Notes under the pieces: generated by a model
The model's input: the letters and a program-made list of their open reading frames with translations, nothing else
Told to the model about the DNA's origin: nothing
Database searches by the model: none
Shown here: positions 1 to 8,271 of the stretch, piece after piece
How the letters are laid out: the number at the start of each line of letters is the position of its first letter
Position numbering within the stretch: the stretch's first letter is position 1
From: Synechococcus sp. ATX 2A4
Lineage (GTDB): Bacteria; Cyanobacteriota; Cyanobacteriia; PCC-6307; Cyanobiaceae
DNA length: 64,000 nucleotides
Assembly: GCF_024346375.1 (NCBI RefSeq)
Contig: NZ_JAGQCV010000003.1
Span: 124,001 to 188,000, forward strand
Reading direction: 5' to 3'
Translations under genes and position numbers: made by a program

Positions 1-272
1 ATCGGGAAGGTGTCCGGCGCGGCCTGCTCCAGGGTGGGTGCCTCAAGCTCCAGCACCGCAGAGCCGGCACTCAAGCTTGTGATCACGTGTCTCGTGCAAG
101 CCTCCAGCCAGCGGGGTCTGGGGCCTGGTTGATTGCTGATGCCCTCCGCCTGAAAGCGCAGCGCGAGGCGCGCTCCCTCCTTGAGAGCCGCCAGGAGCTC
201 AGCGAGCTGGTCGTCGCTGATGCGAAGCGCGCCGGCATCGCCCCCCTCAAGAACCAGCCGATGACGCTTCAC
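1..272 (-). CDS. Hypothetical protein, 3' part cut by window edge
   Basis: An open minus-strand frame runs from a GTG at 272 to the window edge, giving about 90 residues without a stop. It begins VKRHRLVLEGGDAG and has an in-frame TGA a few codons upstream of the GTG, so the start is bounded. The product looks like a small soluble protein with an acidic, Leu/Ala-rich helix (residues about 18-35). I recognise no family. It lies downstream of the hsdS remnant on the same strand. The opposite-strand frame over the same bases is shorter and lacks protein-like features. The call rests only on openness and plausible composition. Confidence 0.5.
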   Translation of the reverse strand, partial: MKRHRLVLEGGDAGALRISDDQLAELLAALKEGARLALRFQAEGISNQPGPRPRWLEACTRHVITSLSAGSAVLELEAPTLEQAAPDTFP

Positions 273-341
273 GGTGAAGGCCAGATGCTCCGAGTTTGCT
301 CACCACCGTAGGCCGGGGAAAAAGCCAAAGCATCGGTGAAC

Positions 342-728
342 TTACTGAACCGTAGTGGCCATCGACGCAGGTGCCGCCTCCAGCAGCACCTGCCCAGCCT
401 GCGCCGTTTCCCGGATCACCCCCATGCCCTGCTCCAACGCCAGCTGGGCCCGAAAGCCAGCGGGATCCAGCTCGGACGCCGCCAGCAGCGCCCGCTCACT
501 GAGCGCACCGCATTCCTGCAGCAGCTGGGCAAGGAGATCGGGTGGAGCGGGGGCGACAGGGCGAGGGGCCTGTTCCGGGTGGGCTGCAGCCTTGCGCCGC
601 CCGCGCCGCGAGGGTTTGCCCGCATCGGCCTCCGCCTGACGGGCCGCCCGGATCCGCTCCAGCAGCACGCTCGCGGGTTCGTCGTTGGGGTCCTGGGGCA
701 CCAGCTCACCGCGGAAGGCTTTGGCCAG
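342..728 (-). pseudogene. hsdS: 3' remnant of type I restriction specificity subunit (hsdS)
   Basis: In one minus-strand frame, from about 728 to the stop at 342, the translation begins LLAKAFRGELVPQDPNDEPA and continues SVLLERIRAAR. This is the recognisable C-terminal signature of HsdS, the DNA-specificity subunit of type I restriction-modification enzymes. A further tail of about 90 residues follows, possibly a small helical extension. Upstream of about 728 this frame only shadows vapC, so both target-recognition domains and the start are gone. The remnant cannot specify DNA recognition. Together with the broken hsdR at 1434-4787 it marks a dismantled type I system; hsdM is not seen. Confidence 0.75.
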
Positions 729-1090
729 AAGGCCTGATCCGCCGTCACCAGCACGCAGCCTTCGCTCAGGGCGTGGCTGGCGATCAGCAGATCCATGGCC
801 GCCAACGGCTTGCCGTTGCGTTCGAGGTCGGCGCGCAGCCGGCCATACACAGTGGCGCACGCTTCCGACCAGGGCAGGATCTCCAGGGTCTTGATGGTGG
901 CCTCCGCCAGCGCCTGCAACCGCGACGTTGGCGGCAGCTTCTCCAGGCCGTAGCGGATCTCTGCCACCACGATCGACGACAGGCAACAGCGTTGCTCACG
1001 CACCCAGGCATCCAGTTGTGGCGAGAGTCCTTTCAGAAAGGCGCTCACGGCGTTGGTGTCGAGCATCAGCCTTGCCTTCGCCGCAACCAT
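416..1090 (-). CDS. vapC: VapC-family PIN-domain toxin with foreign C-terminal tail
   Basis: Residues 1-121 form a PIN-domain ribonuclease of the VapC toxin family. The four acidic metal-binding positions are all present: D11 in MLDTN, E44 in VVAEIRYG, D100 in AAMDLLIASHAL and D118 in VTADQAF. The ATG overlaps the vapB stop by one base (TGATG), as usual in toxin-antitoxin operons. After F121, where VapC proteins normally have a short tail, the frame enters the hsdS remnant in a shifted frame and runs about 100 Arg/Pro/Cys-rich residues to the stop at 416. VapC proteins are usually near 130 residues, so the 224-residue product is abnormal. The core could still fold; activity is uncertain. Confidence 0.75.
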   Translation of the reverse strand: MVAAKARLMLDTNAVSAFLKGLSPQLDAWVREQRCCLSSIVVAEIRYGLEKLPPTSRLQALAEATIKTLEILPWSEACATVYGRLRADLERNGKPLAAMDLLIASHALSEGCVLVTADQAFWPKPSAVSWCPRTPTTNPRACCWSGSGRPVRRRPMRANPRGAGGARLQPTRNRPLALSPPLHPISLPSCCRNAVRSVSGRCWRRPSWIPLAFGPSWRWSRAWG

Positions 1091-1350
1091 CAGGGGAACT
1101 CCACCGGTTCGGCAGGACGGGTGTCGTGCAACCCCTCCAAGAAGGCATCCAGTTCGGCCCGGAAGCCAGGCTCCTGCAGCAGCGCATCCCTTTGCTCCAG
1201 CAAGGCGCTCGCCGATGGCCGCACGGGTGTGAGCACCACGGCGCCGCTCTCGGGATCACGATGCACCTCCACCTCCGTTCCCTCGAAGCGGAACTCAGCC
1301 GGTAGGCGCACGGCCTGGCTGCGCCCGTTGCGGAACAGCTTGGCGCGCAT
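1090..1350 (-). CDS. vapB: VapB-type antitoxin (AbrB/SpoVT-like swapped-hairpin)
   Basis: This 86-residue protein starts MRAKLFRNGRSQAVRLPAEF, the typical N-terminal swapped-hairpin DNA-binding domain of VapB antitoxins. An acidic and hydrophobic C-terminal half (about residues 50-86) is expected to bind the toxin. Such antitoxins usually repress their own operon. It directly precedes and overlaps vapC, supporting a working two-gene module. It lies between the hsdR and hsdS remnants on the same strand, so the pair appears to have entered or survived inside the old restriction locus. Confidence 0.85.
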   Translation of the reverse strand: MRAKLFRNGRSQAVRLPAEFRFEGTEVEVHRDPESGAVVLTPVRPSASALLEQRDALLQEPGFRAELDAFLEGLHDTRPAEPVEFP

Positions 1351-1433
1351 CGCTCTCGCCTTCCGGGACGGTCGATACCATGACTAGATCAGGCGTGCAG
1401 CCACGGCGCAGATCGTTGAGGCAGCCGGCGGCA

Positions 1434-4400
1434 TCACGCAGCCCACACCTCCCGCTGGAACTGAACGAGCACCCCATCCAACTCGCCGCCGAACAGCTTG
1501 TTCAGCCGTGGCCAGCCGCCCCCCTCGCGCCGGAACAGCAGGGCGTCGTCGTCGAGTGCCTCACGATCAACGATCGTGATCGCCTTGGTCTGGTTGGCGA
1601 TCCGTTGCAGCTATTGCCGTTGGGGCGTGGTCCAGGCTCGGGAGGCCAGGATCCGCTGCAGTGCATTCTCCACCCGCAGCTCATAGGGCACCAGCGGATC
1701 GCCCAGGGCCGCCTGGCGGATGTAGCCCATGATCGAAGCGGCCATGTCCTGGTTGGTGGTTTCGCGCCAGGCGGTGGCCAGGGTGGCTTCGTTGTAGCCC
1801 CGCTGATCCAGCGCCAACCTCAGCTCCCGCAGATCCTTGCGGCTGAGTTCCCAGGGGCGTTGCAGCACGGTGGTGAGCGCCGGCAGGCCGTTGCCCGGAT
1901 CGCGCACAAAAGCGGTGAAGCCATCGAGGTAGTCCTCCGGGCGACTGGCGTCGCCGTAGCCCCGCTGGATCGAACGCAGGCTGTCGTCGTCATCGGAGAT
2001 GAACAGGGGCTGGGCCGGGCCTTCCCACGTCCGATCCAGCAGTTCCCCCAGACCGGAGGTCGAGCCCAGCCAGCGGCGGGCCTCCGCCAGCGGCAGCTGC
2101 TGCAGCCGGCTGATGAACGCGGCAGGTTCCTCGCCGGTGAGCCGCCGGAACTCCGCCTCGACGCCTTCGCTGAGGTGCCGTTGCCTGCGGCGCAGCTTGG
2201 CGATCAACTGCTGCCGCACCAGTTCACTGTCTTCGCCCTCGGTGGCATCCAGTTCGCTGATCAGCTGGCTGAAGCTCACCTTGGGATTCACCACCACCGG
2301 CTTCATCTCCGTGAAGTTCTGCAGAGCGTCGTAGATGCCCACCGCATCGAAGATGCGGAAGCTGTCCTTGCCGATCGCCTCACACAACCGCGTGGCGCGG
2401 CCGATCATCTGGTCGTAGAGGATGCGGCTGTTCATGCGCCGCAGGAACACGATGTTGCAGATCGCCGGCACATCCACCCCAGTGCTGAGCAGATCCACCG
2501 TCACGGCCACATTGGGAAACGCTTCGTTCTTGTAGCGGCGAATCAGGTCCTTGGGTTTGTCACTGGCGCCGGTGATCTTGGCCACCGCGTCATCGGCCAC
2601 ACTGCCGTAGCGCTCCCGAAAGGCTTCCTTCAGCAGCTGCACCACCAGATCGGCGTGGGCATCAGTGGCACAGAAGATCAATGTCTTCTGTGGCGAGAGT
2701 GGATCCAGCTCATTCGCCAACACGTCACACACCACCCGGTTGAAGGATTCGGTGATCACCTGGCGGTTGAACGCCTCCACTTCGAAGCGCAGCTGATCAG
2801 GGGTGGTGAACAGATCGATCTGAGCGGTGCGCGGGTCGTAGGTTTTCACCTCCGCTCCGGCCGCCCAGCAGATGCCGTCGGCGGAGAGATCGGTGTGGAT
2901 CAAGATCGGCGGCTCGTGGTCCACCAGGAAGCCATCCACCACCGCCTCGCGATAGCTGTACACGAACAGCGGCTTGCCGAAGATCTCCACCGTATGCAGG
3001 GCCGGGGTGGCCGTCAGGCCAATCTTCACCGCATCAAACATCTCGATCACCCGCCGATACTTCGACACGTAGTCGTTGAAATCGCGGAAGCGCAGCTCCC
3101 GTTCACTCAGCTCCCGGTCGAGCAGATAACCCCGGTGGCATTCGTCCACCACGATCAGGTCGTAGGTGTCCACCGTGGGCCTGTCCTCCCTGCTGCCCAG
3201 CAGCAGGCGCTGCACCATCGCCTGCACGGTGGCGATGTGCACGCGGGTGTCGCTGTCCGTTTCGCTCTCGTCGAGCTCCTTGATCCCGTAGATGTCGGCG
3301 AAGCTCTGCAGGCTCTCCATCCGGGTTTCCTTGAAGGCATCGGCGGCCTGGGTGCCGAGTTCGGAGCGATCCACCAGGAACAGCACCCGCCGGAAGCGGC
3401 CCGTCTTGAGCAGGCGGTAGATCAGGGCCTCGCAGGTTTTGGTCTTGCCGGTGCCCGTGGCCATCGCCAAGAGGATCTCCCGCTGGCCGGCGCCAATGGC
3501 CGCTTCGGTGGCCTCGATGGCCCGGCGCTGGTAGGGGCGCAGCGGGAAGCCGTAGCTGAAGGCTTCGCGCCGCAGTTGCCCATGGGCGCGGTCCACGTCC
3601 TGGCGCGCCAGCTCCTTGAGCCCTTCCGGTGAATACCAGCCATCGAGGGGAAGGGCGAGATTGTTTGCGCGGCGCAGATCCCGGAACCAGATGCCGCTGC
3701 GGGTGAGCAACTGCCGCAGGAACGGCCGGCCGTTGCTGGAGAACGCAAACGGCAGGCGAACCCCCCCTTGTGGGCCCCAGCCCTCGTTGCTGAGCTCCGT
3801 TTCGGCGCTGGGCTGGAAGTCGCGGCAGTAGCGCTGGGCCTGGGGCAGCACACCCGCCACATCCTTATGGACCCGCTTGGCCTCCACCGCCGCCAGGGGG
3901 GTGAGCCCCGCGAACAGCAGGTAGTCGGCCGGGCCGCTGCGGGTGGGCCACTCGGCGATAGCGAGGTTGCGGTTCTTCTGGGGGCGTGTGCCCTGGCTGT
4001 AGCGAAGGGTCTGGCTGTCGGCCTCCCAGCCGCAACGGCGCAGCTGCGCATCGATCAGCTGGCGGGTGGCTGCTTCATCCAGTTCGATCGCCCCGGCGGC
4101 GGTGCGTGCCGCCTGCCGCAGCTGGGCTCTTTCCGCCGCCGGCTGCTGGGCCGCACGCGTCTGCAGCGCCCGCAGCTGGGCGGCCAGCGCCGCCTTGTCG
4201 GCTTCGGCTTCCTCGGCCAGCCGCTCCCATTCCTGCTGGTTCTGCGTGGCCTGCAGCAGCTGGGCTTCGGCGGCATCGAGCTGGGCGGCAAGGGCGCCCT
4301 CCTGGCTCTGGAACGCCACAAGCTCGTCCTGCAGGCGGGCCAGCTCTGCCCGCAGCGCCTCGGATTCATCCGGTGGTGCCTGCGGTGGGCGGAACGGCCC

Positions 4401-4787
4401 GCTGCGGAATCCCGGATCCGTGACCGTGCGGTGAAACCACACCCCCAGCTGCCAGGCCACCTTGAGGGCACCGAGGGCGGTGGCATGGTCACCGTCAAGG
4501 GCGTGGGTGGCGTTGTTGCCGCGCTTGCGCAGGTGGTGAAACAGGCCAGCCACCTCGCCATCGATCAGGCCATCGCTCTGCAGCCGCCGCACCAGCGCCA
4601 GCTGGCTTTCTTCCAGCGACGTGAACATGCCGAAACGGGAGGCTAGTTGGTGCGCAAGCCGTTCGCCCAGCTGGCGCAATTTGATCAGTGCCGTGTTCGG
4701 ACCATCGGGGAAATAGCGCTCCGCCAAAGCCCCCAGCCGCACCAGCTGGGGGTCGTAGATCTGCAGATGAACGAAGTTGGTGCTCAC
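1434..4787 (-). pseudogene. hsdR: Type I restriction enzyme R subunit, broken by an in-frame amber codon
   Basis: HsdR is the ATP-dependent translocase and nuclease subunit of type I restriction enzymes. From a GTG at 4787 the frame shows a DUF4145-like N-terminus, a PD-(D/E)xK nuclease region with AVEAKRVHKD (about residue 300), Walker A MATGTGKTKT (about 442), the box VVDECHRGY (about 544) and the helicase C-terminal half. A TAG at 1613-1611 ends it after RAWTTPQRQ at codon 1059. The same frame continues with conserved-looking LQRIANQTKAITIVDREAL and further residues to TGA at 1436-1434, 58 codons later. The family usually has Trp at the TAG position, so a single TGG-to-TAG change is the simplest explanation. 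The 1058-residue product may fold, but no hsdM or intact hsdS is nearby. Confidence 0.85.
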
Positions 4788-5207
4788 AACAACGGCAGCT
4801 GAGGATGGACCGCTCCTGCCATCAACCGCCAACTCTCGATCCGGCGGTTGGCTGGGTTTGAGCGCCAAGCCCACCGCTCACCGCAGCCTTCAGCAAGCCA
4901 ATCCCCCCGCTAATCCCAAAGCCACCGCACTGCAAGCCACCCACCCAACGACCCACCGAACCAACCGGCAGTCAGATCTGCTGTTGAGGGTGGCATGAAG
5001 CCTCAACGATCCGTCGAGAGGCTGTCATTGTTCCATGCAAATCCTGAACTCCGCTGAGAATCAGTGGGTCCATCTTGAGCATTTCGCTTTCGCTGGAGCC
5101 GCGCTACCCACGCGCCCCACCCCCCTCCGCTGGTCATTCGCAGCAAGCGCCCGCCTGGCGCAGGCAAACCCACCCACGCTGATGGTCCTGAGCGCTTCCC
5201 ATCAGCC
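4788..5207. other. 420-base stretch without a supported gene
   Basis: This lies between the divergent hsdR remnant and a small membrane ORF. Bases 4890-4990 are C/A-rich and less GC-rich than the surroundings. No tRNA, clear terminator, repeat or convincing coding frame was found; the open frames here have atypical Arg/Pro-rich products. Upstream signals for the P-loop/WYL gene may lie here, but I cannot point to one. Confidence 0.5.
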
Positions 5208-5447
5208 ATGCCCGCCTCGCCGTTGTCCTGGATCGCCGTCGCCGGCTGGGTCGCCCTGGCCGGCAGCCAGCCGCTGGTCGCCGCCGGCCTGATCGCCCTG
5301 ATCGTTGCCTTGAGCTGGCGCCCGCAGGCCGACGACCTGCGCACGGTGTGGCCGCTGGCGGAGCAGCGCCGCCACCTGGAAGGCTGCTGGCAGCTCCCGC
5401 TGAACGCCAGCGCCGGCCTCCGTTCAACACACTGGGCCCAGCCCTGA
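5208..5447 (+). CDS. Possible small membrane protein
   Basis: A 79-residue frame starts MPASPLSWIAVAGWVALAG. It has one long hydrophobic stretch at about residues 7-41, probably one or two short membrane helices, followed by a polar tail. It ends 28 bases before the P-loop/WYL gene on the same strand, so they could be co-transcribed. I recognise no family and composition alone could produce such a frame in GC-rich DNA. The conserved-looking membrane segment is the only support. Confidence 0.35.
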   Translation: MPASPLSWIAVAGWVALAGSQPLVAAGLIALIVALSWRPQADDLRTVWPLAEQRRHLEGCWQLPLNASAGLRSTHWAQP

Positions 5448-5475
5448 ACGCCGTTGCCCCCTGACGCCAGCCCCG

Positions 5476-7599
5476 ATGCCCGCCGCTCCCCTGCGCTGCC
5501 ACCTGTTGATCGGCCCGCCGGCCAGCGGTAAAACCACCCTGGCCGGGATCCTGCTGCCGTTGCTGCAAGCCAGCGGTGGGACGCCACCGGTGCTGCTCTC
5601 CACCGACCGGATCCGCGCCGAGCTGTTCGGTGATGCAGCCGTGCAGGGGCCGTGGCTGGAGATCGAGGCAGAGCTGCACCGGCGCCTCCAGCAGGCGGTG
5701 GCGGCGGGAAGCCCGGTGATCGTGGATGCCACCCATGCCCGCCGCCCCTGGCGCCTGGAGCTCACCCAGGCGCTGGCGCTGCCGGCGCCGGTGGAATGGA
5801 TCGGGTGGTGGCTTTACACCCCGCTGGCCACCTGCCTCGCGTGGAACCAGCGGCGCAGCCGCCTGGTGCCCGAGCCGGTGATCCGTGAGATGGCCGCCGC
5901 CCTGGCCGATCCCCACTTCGGGCCATGCCGCGCCGAGGGGTTCGCCGCGGTGGTGGCGGTGGTGCCCACCCACCACGACGGCCTCAACGCCGCTGTGATC
6001 GCAGGCGAGCTCTCCCGCCTCGACACCCGCATCCGCGCCGCCAGCAACCGCGAAGCGGGCGTGGAGCTGCATGGCTATAGCCGGCTGCTGGATCTGGAGC
6101 GGCTGCTGTACCTGATCCGGCTGCTGAGCCAGTACCCCGATCTGTCGAGCGCCGATCCCGCCAGCCGCGCCGCCCTGGAGGCGATCGCCTCGCCGCTGCC
6201 GCAGGGGGATCTGGCCGATCGCGCCGCCGCCTTGCTCAGCCGCCTGCATGGCCGCTGCTTCGGCGATGCCCGGGCGTTGCGGACCGATCTGCAGTGGCTG
6301 CAACAGCAGGGCTTCTGCCAGACCACCACCTCCAGCGCGCCGGTGGAGCCCCCCGCAGGGCCGCCCCCCGGCAACGGCAGCGCCGGGGGCGGCGTGCCGC
6401 CGCTGGGGGAGCGGCCGGTGTTCACCCGCACGCTCACCCTGCTGCGCCATCTGCTGCAGGTGCCGTTCGATCACCAGAGCGGCACGCCGCTCGCCGCCCA
6501 CCTGATCCAGCAGCAGCAGGAGATCCCCGGCGCGTACCTGCCGGGCGAGAGCGCCACGCTGCGCAAAGACCTCGAGAAACTGCTCACCCCCTACGGCTTC
6601 CGCAGCCGCAACGCCAACGTGCGGCACGGCTACGCGCTCGGCACCGCCCTGCTCTCGGCCCCGCGCCTGCGCGAGATCCATGCGGTGGTGCGCGATGCGG
6701 TGGAGCGGCTGGAAGACCCCACCGCCCAGGACCTGCTCCGTGAGCTGGAGGAACGGTTGCGCTGGGGGGGCGTGGCGGTGGAGCGGCAGCCACCGGTGCG
6801 GGCCTTCGCCAACCGCTCGATCATCAGTGCCGAGCTGGTGCGGCCCGATGCGCTGGCCAACCGGCAGCAGGCGGAGCAGCTGGAAACGGCGATCGTGGAG
6901 CGGCGGCGGCTGGTGCTGGAGCGCTACCGCCACGCCTCCCGTTTCCCCGACAGCCTGGACGGGGAGCTGCGGGTGTGGCCGCTGCAGCTGCTCTTTCACA
7001 ACATCGGCTGGTATCTGGTCTACGAATGCGACGCGATCGGCCGGCCGGAGGGCCTGATCCGCTCCGAGCGGCTCGATCGCCTCGCCCTGCGCCACAGCGA
7101 AAGCCGCAACCGCCGCAGCGAGGACGTGCACGCCCGTGGCCTTGAGCGGCTGCAGCGCCTGCTGCGCGCCTGCGGTGGCATCTACTTCGGCGAGGATGTG
7201 ACCGCCCAGAAGGAACTCTGCAGCGACAGTGCAGCCATCCGGCGCCGCCAGCTGCAGACGTTGCGCTTCAGCTGCCAGCCCTGGTGCTTCGCCTTCATCC
7301 GCGAGGGGCTGCAGCGCTACCCGATCGAGCACAGCCGCTTCTCCCGGCCCCTCAGCGGCGACCAGTGGTGGCACCACCCGAAGGCGCCGCACGTGCTGCC
7401 CCCCAACGACGCCAGCGACAGCCACCCCTACCCGGTGGAGCTGGACCTACCCGTCTGGACCCTGCGGCAGGACGTGGACCTGCGCAACTGGCTGTTCGGT
7501 TTCGGCGTCGGCATCCGCATCGAAAGCCCTCAGGCGCTGCGCCAGGAACTGGTGGAGCGGGCGCGGCAGGTGCTGGCGATCCACCAGGAGCCCCCCTGA
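5476..7599 (+). CDS. P-loop kinase-like ATPase with C-terminal WYL domain
   Basis: The N-terminal 170 residues resemble zeta-toxin/polynucleotide-kinase-like P-loop kinases: Walker A LIGPPASGKTTLAG at about 11-24, an acidic STDRIRAELFGD segment and VIVDATHARRPWR. A middle helical region (about 190-460) contains winged-helix-like segments separated by a Gly/Pro-rich linker near residue 295. The region around residue 495-530, WPLQLLFHNIGWYLVYECD, is the core of a WYL domain, a ligand-sensing module found in regulators, many of them controlling phage defence. The ATPase-plus-WYL fusion suggests a nucleotide- or nucleic-acid-responsive switch. Its target is unknown. It sits beside restriction and toxin remnants and overlaps the convergent nuclease gene. 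Confidence 0.8.
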   Translation: MPAAPLRCHLLIGPPASGKTTLAGILLPLLQASGGTPPVLLSTDRIRAELFGDAAVQGPWLEIEAELHRRLQQAVAAGSPVIVDATHARRPWRLELTQALALPAPVEWIGWWLYTPLATCLAWNQRRSRLVPEPVIREMAAALADPHFGPCRAEGFAAVVAVVPTHHDGLNAAVIAGELSRLDTRIRAASNREAGVELHGYSRLLDLERLLYLIRLLSQYPDLSSADPASRAALEAIASPLPQGDLADRAAALLSRLHGRCFGDARALRTDLQWLQQQGFCQTTTSSAPVEPPAGPPPGNGSAGGGVPPLGERPVFTRTLTLLRHLLQVPFDHQSGTPLAAHLIQQQQEIPGAYLPGESATLRKDLEKLLTPYGFRSRNANVRHGYALGTALLSAPRLREIHAVVRDAVERLEDPTAQDLLRELEERLRWGGVAVERQPPVRAFANRSIISAELVRPDALANRQQAEQLETAIVERRRLVLERYRHASRFPDSLDGELRVWPLQLLFHNIGWYLVYECDAIGRPEGLIRSERLDRLALRHSESRNRRSEDVHARGLERLQRLLRACGGIYFGEDVTAQKELCSDSAAIRRRQLQTLRFSCQPWCFAFIREGLQRYPIEHSRFSRPLSGDQWWHHPKAPHVLPPNDASDSHPYPVELDLPVWTLRQDVDLRNWLFGFGVGIRIESPQALRQELVERARQVLAIHQEPP

Positions 7600-8172
7600 G
7601 GGGGAGGTCACGCCGCTGCGCTTTTGGCGGCGAAAGTCCCACGGGCGGGTGATGCCCCCAGGTACCTGCCAGATGCCGGCGCGGCGCCGCATGGCGCGCT
7701 GCTCCGCCGCCAGGTAGGCGTTGGCGTCGCACTGTTTCAGATACCGGCGAAACACGAAGGCGTGGCCGCTCTCCACCATCGCCAGCCCGATGTTGGTGCC
7801 GGCGATCACCTCCGCCACGGTGCGGCCGAAGCGGTCCACCGTCTGCACCCGCAGCGTCACCGCCGCTCCCACCCGCAGCCGGCGGCGCAGTTCAGCGCGC
7901 GACTCCTTCCCATGGGGTGTCTGGGCGGTTTCAGGGGCATCGATGCAGGCCAGCCGAATCCTGAGCCGTTGCCCTCCCTGAAGCACGGCGATGGAGTCCC
8001 CGTCGCCGATCGACAGCACGGTGGCGGGCAGCTCGGCCTGCGCGCTGCTCACCCGGCCAGGCGCAGGGCCGCTCTGCGCGCCGGCGTCCTGCGGCAACAG
8101 CAGGCCGGCGGTGAGCAGAACGGAGGTGATCGGGGCGAGCGGCAGCGGCAACGCCCAGCAGGACAACGGCAT
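7447..8172 (-). CDS. Secreted thermonuclease (SNase) family protein
   Basis: The 241-residue product starts MPLSCWALPLPLAPITSVLL, a signal peptide probably cleaved after DAGAQS. The SNase fold follows: VLSIGDGDSIAVLQ, then RLRIRLACIDAPET and HGKESRAELRRRL, carrying the Asp, Arg and Glu of the active site, then VDRFGRTVAEV with the second Arg region and an IWQVPGGITRP end typical of cyanobacterial members. These are Ca2+-dependent nucleases acting outside the cytoplasm. The last 50 codons run antisense into the 3' end of the P-loop/WYL gene, a 153-base convergent overlap. The GH3 gene diverges 100 bases upstream. Confidence 0.85.
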   Translation of the reverse strand: MPLSCWALPLPLAPITSVLLTAGLLLPQDAGAQSGPAPGRVSSAQAELPATVLSIGDGDSIAVLQGGQRLRIRLACIDAPETAQTPHGKESRAELRRRLRVGAAVTLRVQTVDRFGRTVAEVIAGTNIGLAMVESGHAFVFRRYLKQCDANAYLAAEQRAMRRRAGIWQVPGGITRPWDFRRQKRSGVTSPSGGLLVDRQHLPRPLHQFLAQRLRAFDADADAETEQPVAQVHVLPQGPDG

Positions 8173-8271
8173 CTGCGCAGCCTGGCAGGCCGGCGCTGCA
8201 TGGCGGCGGCGGCGTCCGCGGCCTGACCCTCCGAATGGCTGCACCATGAACAGTGAGTCCACCCCCCTGCC

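Noticed and set aside
1380-3632. 750-residue plus-strand open frame
   Set aside because: It is antisense to hsdR, is His/Gln/Gly-rich and has no domain; hsdR on the other strand carries clear motifs.
5134-7425. 763-residue minus-strand open frame
   Set aside because: It mirrors the P-loop/WYL gene and is Ala/Gly/His-rich with no motif; GC-rich third positions keep antisense frames open.
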